Part shown: piece after piece, positions 9,993 to 19,488 of the stretch | Layout of the letters: each line of letters begins with the position of its first letter | How positions within the stretch are numbered: the stretch's first letter is position 1 | Assembly (NCBI RefSeq): GCF_000235605.1 | Contig: NC_016584.1 | Location: 2,096,001-2,160,000, forward strand | Source of the DNA: Desulfosporosinus orientis DSM 765 | GTDB taxonomy: Bacteria; Bacillota; Desulfitobacteriia; Desulfitobacteriales; Desulfitobacteriaceae | Length of the DNA stretch: 64,000 nt | Direction: 5' to 3' | The notes under the pieces: generated by a model | Databases searched by the model: none | What the model was told of the DNA's origin: nothing | The model's input: the letters and a program-made list of their open reading frames with translations, nothing else | Translations under genes and position numbers: made by a program

Positions 9993-10033
9993 GAGCACAA
10001 ATCTTATTCTGGATTTGTGCTCTTCTTTATTTC
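9993..10033 (+). terminator. Riboswitch-controlled terminator
   Basis: An 11-bp stem (GAGCACAAATC, 9993-10003, with 10012-10022) is followed by TTCTTTATTT. It lies 20 bases after the TPP aptamer and 34 bases before thiD, as expected for the expression platform. Confidence 0.9.
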
Positions 10034-10066
10034 AATCACATTATTTTAAATTGTAGGAGGTGCAAT

Positions 10067-10870
10067 ATGAAAAAGGTACTTACTATCGCTGGCTCAGATT
10101 GCAGTGGAGGAGCAGGAATTCAAGCGGATCTGAAAACCTTCTCTGCCCACGGGGTTTTTGGGATGAGCGTCATAACGGCAGTTACCGCTCAAAATACCCA
10201 AGGGGTGTTCGCAGTTCAGGATATCTCCCGAGAGGTGATTGCCAAGCAGATTAAGGCGATTTTTGACGATATAGAAGTTGACGGGGTAAAAATAGGCATG
10301 GTTTCTCAAGTAGAGATTATCCAAACCATTGCCGAAGAGCTGAGACGCTATCAGCCGCAAATGGTTGTCTTAGACCCTGTCATGGTATCCAAAAGCGGCT
10401 ATCACTTGTTGAATCAAAAGGCGGAAACAACTCTGGTCAAGGAATTGCTGCCCCTGGCTTTAGTGGTTACTCCCAATATTCCTGAGGCAGAAGTTATAAC
10501 CAGTCTCAGGATTAAAACCATCCCTGAGATGGAAGAAGCAGCTAGGGAGATTTATCAGATGGGAGCCAAGAATGTACTCCTCAAGGGAGGGCACTTAGAA
10601 GAGGATTCCATCGATGTGCTCTATGACGGTCAGGAATTCAGCTATTATCCCTCCCCAAGAATTGCCACGAAGAATACCCATGGAACAGGGTGTACCCTCT
10701 CATCGGCTATAGCATCCAACTTGGCCTTAGGGCATGATCTTAAAGAAGCTATTGCCTTAGCCAAAGATTATATCACCGTTGCCATAGAACATTCTTTAGC
10801 CATAGGCAAAGGTGTGGGGCCAACCCATCACTTTTATACACTTTATAAAAAGGCGGGACTGATTGAGTGA
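10067..10870 (+). CDS. thiD: Hydroxymethylpyrimidine/phosphomethylpyrimidine kinase
   Basis: ThiD phosphorylates HMP to HMP-P and then to HMP-PP, the pyrimidine half of thiamine, in the cytoplasm. The 267 residues fit the family. The N-terminus has the ribokinase-like AGSDCSGGAGIQADLKTF motif, DPVMVSKSG lies at about 106, and the anion-hole/catalytic NTHGTGCTLSSAIA block starts near residue 207. The ATG follows AGGAGG by 6 bases. It is first in an operon under the TPP riboswitch, and its stop overlaps the next gene's GTG. Confidence 0.96.
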   Translation: MKKVLTIAGSDCSGGAGIQADLKTFSAHGVFGMSVITAVTAQNTQGVFAVQDISREVIAKQIKAIFDDIEVDGVKIGMVSQVEIIQTIAEELRRYQPQMVVLDPVMVSKSGYHLLNQKAETTLVKELLPLALVVTPNIPEAEVITSLRIKTIPEMEEAAREIYQMGAKNVLLKGGHLEEDSIDVLYDGQEFSYYPSPRIATKNTHGTGCTLSSAIASNLALGHDLKEAIALAKDYITVAIEHSLAIGKGVGPTHHFYTLYKKAGLIE

Positions 10871-12093
10871 ATTTAGCAAAGAATAATTTAAGTATGTTTA
10901 ATTTTGCAACCTTATGGTTTGGAGCCTCGATCTCAGTGGCAGAAATATTAACCGGTGGTTTGCTGGCTCCTTTAGGATTTAAAATGGGGGTTTTAGCTAT
11001 CCTATTGGGTCACCTGGTTGGGACCACCATCTTGGTATTAGGAGGAATCATTGGCACTGAAGCAAGAATAGCTGCTTTGGAGTCCACTCGTATTTCCTTT
11101 GGACAATATGGATCGTATTTTTTCTCGATCCTAAATGTTTTGCAATTGCTGGGCTGGACGGCAGTCATGATTATTGTTGGCGCCCGTTCCGTCAACCAGA
11201 TCAGCAAAACCCTCTGGTCCTTTGATCATCTCACAGTATGGAGCCTGCTTATTGGTATCTTAATTATGCTCTGGCTGTGGCTGGGGAAAGACAGCGGCTG
11301 GAAAAAGTTAAACTATGTTGCCGTTGTGCTCTTGTTTTTGCTGACTCTTGTTTTAAGCAGTATAATCGCCGGCAGCCAGGAGCTGTTCTCAGGATTCGGA
11401 GCAGGAGAGATGTCCTTTGGTTCGGCTGTTGAACTTGCAGTCGTCATGCCTTTGTCATGGCTGCCGCTGATTGCAGACTATACACGCTTCGCTAAGACCA
11501 GGAGAAGCGGAGCCTGGGGCAGCTGGCTGGGTTATTTTGTCGGCAGCAGCTGGATGTATATTATTGGTTTGGGAGCTGGAATCATTGCTTCCGACGCAGA
11601 TCCTTCAGCTATGTTATTAGCTGCCAATCTGGGCTTGGTGGCCTTAGGAATCATTGTTTTGTCTACAGTGACAACTACTTTCTTAGATGCCTATTCCGCC
11701 GGGGTATCCTTCTTGAATATTTTTCCCCGATTTAATGAGAAAGTGATTGCCTTAGTTATGACAGCTATTGGAACAGGAATTGCGGTTGTGGTAAATATTG
11801 AAGAATATGAGAGTTTTCTTTACGCCATTGGCTCAGTTTTTGCTCCTTTGTTTGCCATCCTTTTGACAGATTACTTTTTATTAAACCAAAAGAAGATCCA
11901 ACCGGATCTTTTGGCAAATTGGGAATCCCTTTTGCTATGTGCCGCAGGTACTGTATTATACTATCAATTCATAAACTACGATTTCATCATGGGAGCTACA
12001 ATCCCCGTCATGGTGATCATCAGTATTATCCACTTTATAATAGGGAGGTTTACTGAAAAATGGAAATTCGTGAGCAAATCTTCAAAAGCTTAA
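10867..12093 (+). CDS. cytX: Putative hydroxymethylpyrimidine transporter CytX (NCS1 family)
   Basis: This 408-residue polytopic membrane protein has about 12 hydrophobic segments and begins with the NCS1-like FATLWFGASISVAEILTGG motif. CytX is the NCS1 permease repeatedly found under TPP riboswitches and predicted to import HMP. The start is GTG, overlapping the thiD stop by 4 bases. Its position between thiD and thiM supports import of a thiamine precursor for salvage. The exact substrate is inference from family and context. Confidence 0.9.
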   Translation: MNLAKNNLSMFNFATLWFGASISVAEILTGGLLAPLGFKMGVLAILLGHLVGTTILVLGGIIGTEARIAALESTRISFGQYGSYFFSILNVLQLLGWTAVMIIVGARSVNQISKTLWSFDHLTVWSLLIGILIMLWLWLGKDSGWKKLNYVAVVLLFLLTLVLSSIIAGSQELFSGFGAGEMSFGSAVELAVVMPLSWLPLIADYTRFAKTRRSGAWGSWLGYFVGSSWMYIIGLGAGIIASDADPSAMLLAANLGLVALGIIVLSTVTTTFLDAYSAGVSFLNIFPRFNEKVIALVMTAIGTGIAVVVNIEEYESFLYAIGSVFAPLFAILLTDYFLLNQKKIQPDLLANWESLLLCAAGTVLYYQFINYDFIMGATIPVMVIISIIHFIIGRFTEKWKFVSKSSKA

Positions 12094-12872
12094 GTGCCGT
12101 TAAAGAAAAAAGTCCCCTGATTCACCACATAACCAATTACGTTACCGTGAACGATTGTGCAAATATTGTCCTGGCCATCGGAGGGTCTCCGGTTATGGCG
12201 GACGACAAGGAAGAAGTCGCAGAAATGGTTGGCTTCGCTTCTGCTTTAGTTCTTAATATTGGAACCCTTAATGCTCGGACTATTGAAAGCATGTTATCGG
12301 CAGGAATACGGGCCAAGGAATTAGGGGTGCCCGTCATTCTTGACCCTGTAGGGGTTGGTGCCACTCAATTGAGAACCAATACCGCTGAAAAGCTGATTAA
12401 GGAGTTAAAGCCTGAGGTTATTCGAGGGAATATGTCCGAAATCAAAGTTTTAGCAGGTTTAGAGGTAGCCATTAAAGGCGTAGATTCTCTTGCTGATGAA
12501 GAGGATAGTTCGGTTGTTGCTCAAAAGCTGGCTTCTGAGTTAGGTTCAGTCATTGCCATTACCGGGAAAACCGATGTGGTTTCCGATGGGACCAGGGTTT
12601 GCCTGTTGGACAACGGGCATCGAATCCTCGCAGACGTTACCGGTACAGGCTGTATGACCACTTCTCTTATTGGTACTTTTTGCGGCGCCGACAAGGATTA
12701 TTTTACAGGAGCTGTTGCCGGAATTATAAGTATGGGTCTGGCCGGAGAATTCGCTTATGCTTCTCTGCGACCCGGAGAGGGAATCGGAACATTCAGAGCA
12801 AGGCTGATGGACGGAATTTACAATTTGACTCCGGAAATCCTGGCGAAAGAAGGAAGAATTCGTTATGAATAA
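12060..12872 (+). CDS. thiM: Hydroxyethylthiazole kinase
   Basis: ThiM phosphorylates 4-methyl-5-hydroxyethylthiazole, salvaging the thiazole half of thiamine. The 270 residues show [28 protein letters not shown] near the N-terminus, LDPVGVGAT at about residue 94, RGNMSEI, and the active-site [10 protein letters not shown] (about 192-201). It overlaps cytX by 34 bases and has an AGGGAGG site 11 bases ahead of its ATG. No thiazole or pyrimidine synthesis genes (thiG, thiC) are visible here, so the locus is a salvage unit. Confidence 0.97.
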   Translation: MEIREQIFKSLSAVKEKSPLIHHITNYVTVNDCANIVLAIGGSPVMADDKEEVAEMVGFASALVLNIGTLNARTIESMLSAGIRAKELGVPVILDPVGVGATQLRTNTAEKLIKELKPEVIRGNMSEIKVLAGLEVAIKGVDSLADEEDSSVVAQKLASELGSVIAITGKTDVVSDGTRVCLLDNGHRILADVTGTGCMTTSLIGTFCGADKDYFTGAVAGIISMGLAGEFAYASLRPGEGIGTFRARLMDGIYNLTPEILAKEGRIRYE

Positions 12873-13494
12873 AGCAGCTGTTGATTATACTTTGTACTTG
12901 GTTACCGACCGGAAACAACTGGGAAATCGAGATTTAGCAGAAAGTATTGAACAGGCTATTCAGGGCGGGGTCACTCTGGTCCAGCTTCGGGAAAAATCAG
13001 TTTCCACCAAAGAATTTTTGCAGCTGGCAGAAAAAGTTAAGGAGATTACCTCTCGATATCAAATTCCCCTGATTATCAATGATCGCCTTGATATCGCCCT
13101 GGCAATTGACGCCGATGGCTTACATGTAGGTCAGGATGATCTGCCTATGGTCAAAGCAAGAGAGTTGTTAGGCCCGGATAAAATTATTGGGGTCTCGGCA
13201 AGTACTTTGGAAGAGGCTCTTCTTGCTGAACAGCAGGGTGCCGATTATTTAGGTGTCGGTGCAATTTTTACTACGGCAACCAAAACTGATGCAACCGATG
13301 TAAGCCTAAAGCAATTGGAAGTTATTAAGCACTCCGTCTCCATACCTGTTGTGGCCATCGGCGGTATTGGAACCACAAACCTGCCCTTAGTCAGAGCCGC
13401 CGGGGTGGACGGAGTTTCCGTGGTATCCGCCATTTTAGGGCAAGAGAATATCTATTCAGCCGCTATGGAATTAAAGAAAATATTATCTTTTTGA
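12865..13494 (+). CDS. thiE: Thiamine-phosphate synthase
   Basis: ThiE joins HMP-PP and thiazole phosphate to give thiamine phosphate. The 209-residue TIM-barrel protein has [16 protein letters not shown] (about 37-43), [39 protein letters not shown] and the phosphate-binding VAIGGIG and GVSVVSAI segments. It overlaps thiM by 8 bases and closes the operon, which is followed by a strong terminator. Confidence 0.97.
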   Translation: MNKAAVDYTLYLVTDRKQLGNRDLAESIEQAIQGGVTLVQLREKSVSTKEFLQLAEKVKEITSRYQIPLIINDRLDIALAIDADGLHVGQDDLPMVKARELLGPDKIIGVSASTLEEALLAEQQGADYLGVGAIFTTATKTDATDVSLKQLEVIKHSVSIPVVAIGGIGTTNLPLVRAAGVDGVSVVSAILGQENIYSAAMELKKILSF

Positions 13495-13516
13495 CAGTAG
13501 TTGTCGATTAATGCAG

Positions 13517-13553
13517 AAAGAACTATTCAGGTCACTGAATAGTTCTTTTTTCT
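13517..13553 (+). terminator. Terminator of the thiamine operon
   Basis: A 14-bp perfect stem (13517-13530 with 13535-13548) with a GTCA loop is followed by TTTCTC, just after thiE. Confidence 0.92.
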
Positions 13554-13638
13554 CTAAAATATCTCTAGTAAAACAGATTAATTGTCGATATTATTAGACT
13601 AGAGATCAAATGCCTATTTAGAAAACTTGGCTGGTGCC

Positions 13639-13666
13639 CACGAAGACACTGTCTTCGCACGTATTA
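13639..13666 (+). repeat. Short palindromic motif shared with repeat copy B
   Basis: CACGAAGACACTGTCTTCGC (13639-13658), followed by ACGTATTA, contains a 7-bp inverted repeat around one base. The same stretch recurs, inverted and with one mismatch in the last bases, at 34233-34260 inside repeat copy B. Here it lies about 340 bases before copy A, on the other side of the Spo0E-like gene. Confidence 0.6.
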
Positions 13667-13729
13667 GTCATCTCGCAGTATACAACGAAAAGTTATACTT
13701 TCTGATTAGTATTAAAAAGGAGGAAAGAA

Positions 13730-13897
13730 GTGTCCGAAACATTTGATGAATTAATCAAGCAAATTGAAGGATTACGGTTAAATCTGGTAAAGATGAAAGA
13801 AGGAAGGGCATATACAGATCCTGAAGTAATAAAGGCGAGTCGAGCCCTCGATGAAGTCTTAGACAAATATCAGGAACTGTTATTTCACAAAGCTTAA
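13730..13897 (+). CDS. Spo0E-like sporulation regulatory peptide
   Basis: This is a 55-residue ORF starting with GTG, 6 bases after AAGGAGG (13717-13723). It reads as a Spo0E-family helical hairpin: IEGLRLNLVKMKEG, then DPEVIKASRALDEVLDKYQELL, matching the family pattern in which an S-x-x-LD motif lies in the second helix. Family members dephosphorylate phosphorylated Spo0A and delay sporulation. The canonical SQELD is SRALD here. It is monocistronic, with its own hairpin terminator starting within the stop codon. Confidence 0.82.
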   Translation: MSETFDELIKQIEGLRLNLVKMKEGRAYTDPEVIKASRALDEVLDKYQELLFHKA

Positions 13898-13935
13898 AAA
13901 GGCTAAAAGCAATAGCATGCTTTTAGCCTTTTTAA
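13896..13935 (+). terminator. Terminator of the Spo0E-like gene
   Basis: A 15-bp stem (13896-13910 with 13919-13933) encloses an 8-base loop. The left arm is A-rich and the right arm ends in five T residues. Confidence 0.88.
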
Positions 13936-14002
13936 AATCATAAAAACAGCAGACAGGTGCCGCTGTGGAAGCGGCATGAGGCGAACCATGCTTAAACAAA
14001 CC

Positions 14003-14270
14003 CAGACCCGAAAGCCAGGGCAGATTCGTCCACAGGAGCGAACCCATTGCATGGAGAGGCGGTATAAGCCCACAAGCGACTGCGGGGAATGCGGAGCCTG
14101 GTTTACATCAGGTACTACCCTGAGGTTTAGCACGAAAGTGTCCGGCGGACACTTTCGCCGAAGCGGGAATCTCCAAAGAAGACTTATCCGCTGAAGGTAG
14201 CTCCCGTAGGCGCGAGTGGGCGAGCCTCAGAATGCTGCGGTGAGCGGATGTGGTGAAGCTCACTTATTCA
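14003..14270 (+). repeat. Dispersed structured repeat, copy A
   Basis: Positions 14003-14072 match the reverse complement of 34363-34431 with only a few differences, and similarity resumes at 14211-14252 (GCGAGTGGGCGAGCCTC, GAATGCTGCGGTGA). Between them copy A carries about 70 extra bases, including the hairpin CGAAAGTGTCCGGCGGACACTTTCG (14133-14157). Short open frames inside show no family features, so a structured nucleic-acid element is more likely than a gene. A GCCGCT/AGCGGC hairpin precedes it at 13959-13975. Confidence 0.7.
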
Positions 14271-14413
14271 AACCCACGACCCAAAATTGTTTTATTGTAG
14301 CTAAACAGTTTTCAATGATTCCCTGTCAACGAAAACATATTTCAAACCAGTGTTGTTAACTCAGATTTCAGCAGAAAGAGATGTCTGGCAAAAGCTTTAT
14401 AAAACCCCGAATT

Positions 14414-14518
14414 TCATACACTGGGGCCTCCCAGCGAACGCCATTGATCCCAGCTCTGTCCATTATAATTTCTATGCAATAGTTCATCATTCAACCCCTT
14501 AGCAAACACATCTATCTG
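14414..14518 (-). pseudogene. Remnant of a PLL/DUF346-type lectin repeat
   Basis: One minus-strand frame encodes about 34 residues, including QIDVFAKGLNDELLHR, NYNGQSWDQW and RSLGG. This resembles a single beta-propeller blade of the DUF346/PLL lectin family, which usually reads like IDVFARG...LWHRWWDG..WS.WESLGG. No start codon or neighbouring blades are present, and the frame stops at 14414. It is a fragment of a lost gene; family assignment is by eye. Confidence 0.45.
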
Positions 14519-14671
14519 TCTTTGATCTATTATGCGGCTGCGGGTGCGGAATCGAGAATTTGACCAAGGTCTATCCATTGCGGCTGATAGCCGCAGGCAC
14601 CGATCAAAATTATCCGACGATTGCCGCCAGACCCGTACGTCTTAAAATGGTGAAACCAAATCGCGATGTGA

Positions 14672-14830
14672 TTAAATCCGGCGGTCTGCCCTTTTCGCCG
14701 GGGTAATGATTGATTTATTCGGGTAAGAATCCCCATCAAACTTTAAAGCGAGATGAAGTTTAATGCCGCTTTTTGTTTTCCGAAATTCCGCCCAGCGATA
14801 ACGGTATAAGCAGACACTGATGGTACCAAA
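14672..14830 (-). pseudogene. IS4-family transposase remnant
   Basis: The minus-strand frame encodes about 52 residues containing VCLYRYRWAEFRKTKSGIKL, HLALKFDGDSYP and SIITPAKRADRR. This is the central DDE-domain stretch of IS4-type transposases (W-A-x-FR-x-x-K-x-GIKLH ... IT-A-x-x-D). The frame then hits a stop, and no further transposase sequence or terminal inverted repeats were seen. It lies directly downstream of the surface-protein gene and marks past mobile-element activity. Confidence 0.72.
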
Positions 14831-14838
14831 ATACTTTC

Positions 14839-17800
14839 CTAGTTTCCTATCAACTGACTAAGCTGCTGTTCAATTCCTTTCCTCACGACAGCCTCTCCCC
14901 CAAATATTGTCACTCCAGTCAGTTTCTTGCCTTTCAAATAATTCACGACTTGATCGGACAAGCTGCCATCTGCCAGAACAATTGAGGTATTATGATTAGC
15001 AGCATAGACACTTCCAGCCAACGCATCCGGGAAATTATTGCCGGTAGCGATACAGACACTTTGCCCAGCTAAGTTAAAGTATTGGGCGACGGCCAGGGAG
15101 GTATCGTAGCGATCCTGCCCGGCAATTCTTATGATATTTGTTTTGTCTAAAGAGGTGATCTGTTCTACTTGACTTTCAACCGCTGAGCTGATAACCCCTT
15201 CTCCTCCGATGATATAAACTTTACTGGGTTTAATGGCCGCTATTTCATTCTTGACTACATCACTGATTTCGTCTTTTTGAACTAAAAGGATAGGGTACTG
15301 ACTTTCCGCAGCCACACTGCTGATGGATAAAGCGTCCGGATAGTTTTCTCCGAAGGCCAGAACAATCGGTGTTCCGCTCTTGACCTGTAATTGATCGGCT
15401 ATTTTGACCGAAGTTTTATAGCGGTCCGTTCCGCCCAGGCGGCTGATCTGGCTGAAACCATCTGCTTTGATTTTGGCTTCCATATCAGCGCTAACCACGG
15501 CTGTTCCACCTAAGATATAAACGTTTCCTGACGTGGCAAGGTTTGACTTCATATAGTCTAAGACTTTTGCTTGATCGGCCTCCGAACTTCCAACGAGTAG
15601 GATCGGGGCATTGAGCTTGTAAGCTAGGACACTTCCGGCTAAGGCATCCGGATAATTGCCGGCGGTGGCTAGGACTACGTTGGAAAGTGTTCCTGTATAG
15701 TTTGCTTTGGCGATGGCCAAGGCAGTATCGACCTGGTTCTGGCCCGCCAGTCGGTTGACTCCGTTAATGGGTGTGTTCATTTCAAAATCCCAATGAACGA
15801 TATCTTGCCCTACGGAAATAGTCGGACTTGTATATGATTCATATCCCTCCTTGGAAGCTACAATATAGTAATCCGTATCTGGGAAGACCATAAAACCATA
15901 AGCACCCTTCGCATCACTTGTCTGCGGATTCTGGTTGTTATTGGGCTTAAATCCATCAATGCCCTGTAAGGTTACGACAGTGTCGGGAGTTTTGCCATTG
16001 GTCTTATTGCGTTCTGTATTTGCATAGTACAAGGTAACCTTTGTTCCAACAACAGGCTTACCAGTTGCCGCATCCGTGATAATACCATAGGGGTCAATTA
16101 AGGTGCATTTTAAACTGACAGTCCCACTACTCGAAACTGTGATTTCCAAGGTTCCTAGTGTAATTGTTTGTCCATTGCCTAAATCATAGGTAATCTTATA
16201 TTGATTGTCCGTTCCTTTGGCTAGGTTGGCAAAATTAATGGTTCCATCCGCAGAAACGGCTACTGACGAATCTGCTGCTGATACATAACTCACTTTTGTC
16301 AGATCGCTTAAAGGACTCGAGGTTCCGTCAGATTGTTGGAAGGATAGAGTTTGAGCTGCCTGCATGGAAACGGCATAATTTCCGTTGCTGTCGATCGTTA
16401 CAGTTCCTGTCAGATTGGAAACAGTTGCTCCGGTCGTACCGTTGATGACACTGCCGGTAACGGTGCTTCCTCCGCTTGATGCACTGCTGCCGCCGGAGAA
16501 ACTTCCTCCACCGCCGCCTTCGTGTGTTGAATTAGGAACCGCCTCAAAAACTGCCGATACGACAACATTAGCTGCTGGCATCGTAAAGCTGGTACCTGTT
16601 ATGATATGATCTCTTCCATCATTATATTTCAACGTCCCTGGCATTAGCTGCATTCCTGAGTCTGGGGTTATGGTCAAGTTAATAGCCGAACCGGACGTTG
16701 CACTGGTTGGATTAGCCGTAATGCTTCCCCCTGTCAGTGAACCGATACTGACAGTGTAATAGGTTGCCGGAGACTGTCCTGATTCAGCGTCAAGAAGGGC
16801 CTGATAGATTGCTGCATGTCCTGCTGTTGTGGGATGTGGATCGAGCTGCAGTGTCGCCAGGTTGAAATTAACGGCTCCAGGAGTTGCTTTAAACATGGTA
16901 TAGACATCTGCAACTTTATAGCCCGCCGCTGCGTTATTGCTGATTGCTTGATTGATCCCTTTGATGAGAGGATCAAAAACTGTATACAGTGGATCCTGTT
17001 GGCTAAAGGGATTGTAAAGATTCAGGACGTAAATTTGGGCCTGGGGGGCAAGGGTTTTAACCGTAGCAATTATTTGCGGAAAATCTGTGCTGAATTGAGT
17101 AACACCGGACTGCAAAGCTTGACTTAAGGCTGGCGAAGTCGCTAAACTCGCCAAGATGACGTCTTTGTTCGGATTTGCAGCCATAGCCGCCGCCAATTGC
17201 GTGGTTAAATTGGGATTATTGACAGGGTTCACCCCAAATGCCGTACATACTGAAGCAATGACCGGGGAAAGCAAATTATCCCCGCCGATGCTTATGGTAA
17301 TAACATTGGCATTTCCGACAGCTGTGCTATATTGAGGCGTTAATAATCGTTGCAATAAATCGCTGCTCTTATCTCCCGATACGGCTAGATTATTCAAGAC
17401 AAGCTGATTATAAGCAGGGTCTGATAGAAGATGATTATAGAAAAGATGTGTGTAGTCACTTCCGGCTGCGGCACTCATTCCATAAGCAATGGAATCACCC
17501 AGAGAGAGAAAGGTTGGAGTGGTATACGCCGGCACCACCACGTCAACGGTAGCCCCCGCATTATACCCTGTTCTTGCTGCATATCTTATTTGATACGTCC
17601 CTGCTGCCAAGCCGGTGATTTCTAAGGATGAAGATGTCACTGGTGTAAAATCGGTTGCTCCCTGAAGTCGGTATTCCATGCTGTCACTGACGCCGGTGAT
17701 TTTTCCGTCATTATTGTCTGTTGTAGTGGGGGCTATTCCAGTCAGCCCTGTTGGAGCGGCCTGGTCCTGGTTCTGGGCAGCGTACGCAAATTGGTCACTT

Positions 17801-19488
17801 GGAACGACTGCGCTCGTTCCGCCTGGTGTTGTTACCCTCACATCCACTGTTCCGCTTCCTGCCGGGGAAGTGGCAATAATCGCGCTGTCCGTGGTGACGC
17901 TATAACTTGTTGCCACTGTGCCGCCAAAGTTAACTGCCGTGGCTCCGGTAAACCCCGTACCTGTAATCGTTATCGACGTTCCTCCAGTTTCCGGACCGCT
18001 AGTGGGTGCGATACTGGTTATAATTGGTCCTGGTATCGCCGTCCATTTCGCATAAAGGGTAATATTATTTATCACTGTATCGCTATTGAAATTCCAAGCG
18101 TTGGTACAGTTAGCTTCCTTGTACCATCCTCCGAAGGTGTATCCGGATTGAGTTGGAGTGGTTGGAGCGCTGATGGTGGAACCGGGGGGTACATTACACA
18201 GGCTTGACACCGCACTACCGCCTTGGGAGTCGAAAGTCACGGTGTACATACTTGGCGGAACTGGCTCAAACTGGGCCGTTACAGTGACATTAGTCGCCGG
18301 TATCGCGAAGCTTGTGCCGCTGATTGCGTGATCAGTTGTTCCGTCGCTATATTTTAAACTTCCGGCTCTCAGTTGCATTCCAGAATCCGGGGTTATAGTC
18401 AGGGTAATAGCTGTCCCTAAGGTTGCCGAGGTCGGACTGGCGGTGATACTCCCGCCTATCGTGCTATCAATGCTCACAGTATACAAAATGAAGTTCACTG
18501 TCAGGCTGCCGCTCGTACCGGTGATAGTGTTCGTTACCGTATCCGTCGCCGTCACCGTCTGCGTTCCTGCCGTCTCAAGCGTCGCTCCGCCGCTGAAGGT
18601 GTGAGTTCCGTTATCTCCAGACACGAATGTGTAATCCGCTGGCAATACTGCATTGCTATCTGTACTGCTAAAATGTACGCTTCCCGTATAACCGCTCATC
18701 GTGTACCCATTGGAATCTTTGGCCGTCACCGTCACATTAAATGCTGTCCCCGCCGTGGGGGTGTTGGTGGAAGTAGCCACTGTCAGGCTGCTTGCAGTGT
18801 CCAGAGTCGTAGTGACATTACTGTCGGATATTAAGATGTCAGGATTCAGATACAAAGCTGGACGGACGTAGTTAGTCCAGTTGCCGGGGCAGGCGGATCG
18901 GCTGCCGTCCCAATTGGCGACTTCGACGTAGGAGTCTGAGGTAGTACGTAACCACCAAGAACCGGTGTTTGTATCCGCTTTCACACCTGGAACTCCTTGA
19001 TATTGTTGGTACTCGCTGTAGCTGAGCAGGCCGATCTGACAGGGCACACTGCTGCTCGCCGATTCGCTACCCTCGGGCCCAGTGGTCCAGGTGTGGTTCT
19101 GGATCAATGAAATATCGGCAGGGTAATTGTCCGACAAGTATTTGTAAAACCCGGTGCCTGAAAAGCCACCATCGTAATTGGTTCTATTTAGAAAGCTTGC
19201 GATGTTATATGAGTCATTAGGGTTAAACGTGTTGCTGCCTTGAATATCAAATTTCTCTGCGCATTTATTTCCCGTTCGTGCGTCATAAAAATTCCGCATT
19301 AGCAGGTAGCCGGTGCTGGGATTCAACACGATCCAGGTGTAACCGGCGAAACTCACCGTATCGCCCGCTTGCAGGGAGCTCAGTGGTTGTTCCGTTGCTG
19401 CCGAGGCTGACCCGGGCTGGCCGAACATGGCGACTGTTACCAAAATGAACAGCAACAGGTGAGCGGCCCAGTTAACTTGTTTTTTCAT
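14839..19488 (-). CDS. Large secreted surface protein with DUF6273-like, IPT/TIG, SGNH esterase and three CW_binding_2 repeats
   Basis: The product has 1549 residues. It begins with a signal peptide (MKKQVNWAAHLLLF, cleavage near SASA), then a DUF6273-like domain (about 36-216), Ig-like and Listeria/Bacteroides-type repeats (GYTFGGWYKEANCTNAW), and an IPT/TIG domain (about 487-568). An SGNH hydrolase domain follows from about 655, with FLSLGDSIAYG and a C-terminal DPHPTTAGH. After a Gly/Ser linker (about 988-1016) and a carboxypeptidase-regulatory-like domain come three CW_binding_2 repeats (about 1240-1546), which typically anchor proteins to wall polymers. Start 19488 follows GAGGAGGAA. A block ending ITPDSGMQL occurs twice. 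An envelope role is inferred; the esterase substrate is unknown. Confidence 0.88.
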   Translation of the reverse strand: MKKQVNWAAHLLLFILVTVAMFGQPGSASAATEQPLSSLQAGDTVSFAGYTWIVLNPSTGYLLMRNFYDARTGNKCAEKFDIQGSNTFNPNDSYNIASFLNRTNYDGGFSGTGFYKYLSDNYPADISLIQNHTWTTGPEGSESASSSVPCQIGLLSYSEYQQYQGVPGVKADTNTGSWWLRTTSDSYVEVANWDGSRSACPGNWTNYVRPALYLNPDILISDSNVTTTLDTASSLTVATSTNTPTAGTAFNVTVTAKDSNGYTMSGYTGSVHFSSTDSNAVLPADYTFVSGDNGTHTFSGGATLETAGTQTVTATDTVTNTITGTSGSLTVNFILYTVSIDSTIGGSITASPTSATLGTAITLTITPDSGMQLRAGSLKYSDGTTDHAISGTSFAIPATNVTVTAQFEPVPPSMYTVTFDSQGGSAVSSLCNVPPGSTISAPTTPTQSGYTFGGWYKEANCTNAWNFNSDTVINNITLYAKWTAIPGPIITSIAPTSGPETGGTSITITGTGFTGATAVNFGGTVATSYSVTTDSAIIATSPAGSGTVDVRVTTPGGTSAVVPSDQFAYAAQNQDQAAPTGLTGIAPTTTDNNDGKITGVSDSMEYRLQGATDFTPVTSSSLEITGLAAGTYQIRYAARTGYNAGATVDVVVPAYTTPTFLSLGDSIAYGMSAAAGSDYTHLFYNHLLSDPAYNQLVLNNLAVSGDKSSDLLQRLLTPQYSTAVGNANVITISIGGDNLLSPVIASVCTAFGVNPVNNPNLTTQLAAAMAANPNKDVILASLATSPALSQALQSGVTQFSTDFPQIIATVKTLAPQAQIYVLNLYNPFSQQDPLYTVFDPLIKGINQAISNNAAAGYKVADVYTMFKATPGAVNFNLATLQLDPHPTTAGHAAIYQALLDAESGQSPATYYTVSIGSLTGGSITANPTSATSGSAINLTITPDSGMQLMPGTLKYNDGRDHIITGTSFTMPAANVVVSAVFEAVPNSTHEGGGGGSFSGGSSASSGGSTVTGSVINGTTGATVSNLTGTVTIDSNGNYAVSMQAAQTLSFQQSDGTSSPLSDLTKVSYVSAADSSVAVSADGTINFANLAKGTDNQYKITYDLGNGQTITLGTLEITVSSSGTVSLKCTLIDPYGIITDAATGKPVVGTKVTLYYANTERNKTNGKTPDTVVTLQGIDGFKPNNNQNPQTSDAKGAYGFMVFPDTDYYIVASKEGYESYTSPTISVGQDIVHWDFEMNTPINGVNRLAGQNQVDTALAIAKANYTGTLSNVVLATAGNYPDALAGSVLAYKLNAPILLVGSSEADQAKVLDYMKSNLATSGNVYILGGTAVVSADMEAKIKADGFSQISRLGGTDRYKTSVKIADQLQVKSGTPIVLAFGENYPDALSISSVAAESQYPILLVQKDEISDVVKNEIAAIKPSKVYIIGGEGVISSAVESQVEQITSLDKTNIIRIAGQDRYDTSLAVAQYFNLAGQSVCIATGNNFPDALAGSVYAANHNTSIVLADGSLSDQVVNYLKGKKLTGVTIFGGEAVVRKGIEQQLSQLIGN

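Noticed and set aside
13976-14194. 72-codon frame inside repeat copy A
   Set aside because: It has no ribosome site, no family features and follows the repeat's conserved blocks; in copy B the corresponding frame is not preserved.
14530-14739. 69-codon minus-strand frame between the repeat and the surface gene
   Set aside because: It is out of frame with the IS4 transposase remnant that overlaps it, lacks a ribosome site and has no recognisable content.
16816-18834. Several plus-strand frames of 60-138 codons within the surface-protein gene
   Set aside because: They lie opposite a continuous 1549-codon gene with recognised domains and are rich in Cys/Arg/Trp as expected of antisense shadows.
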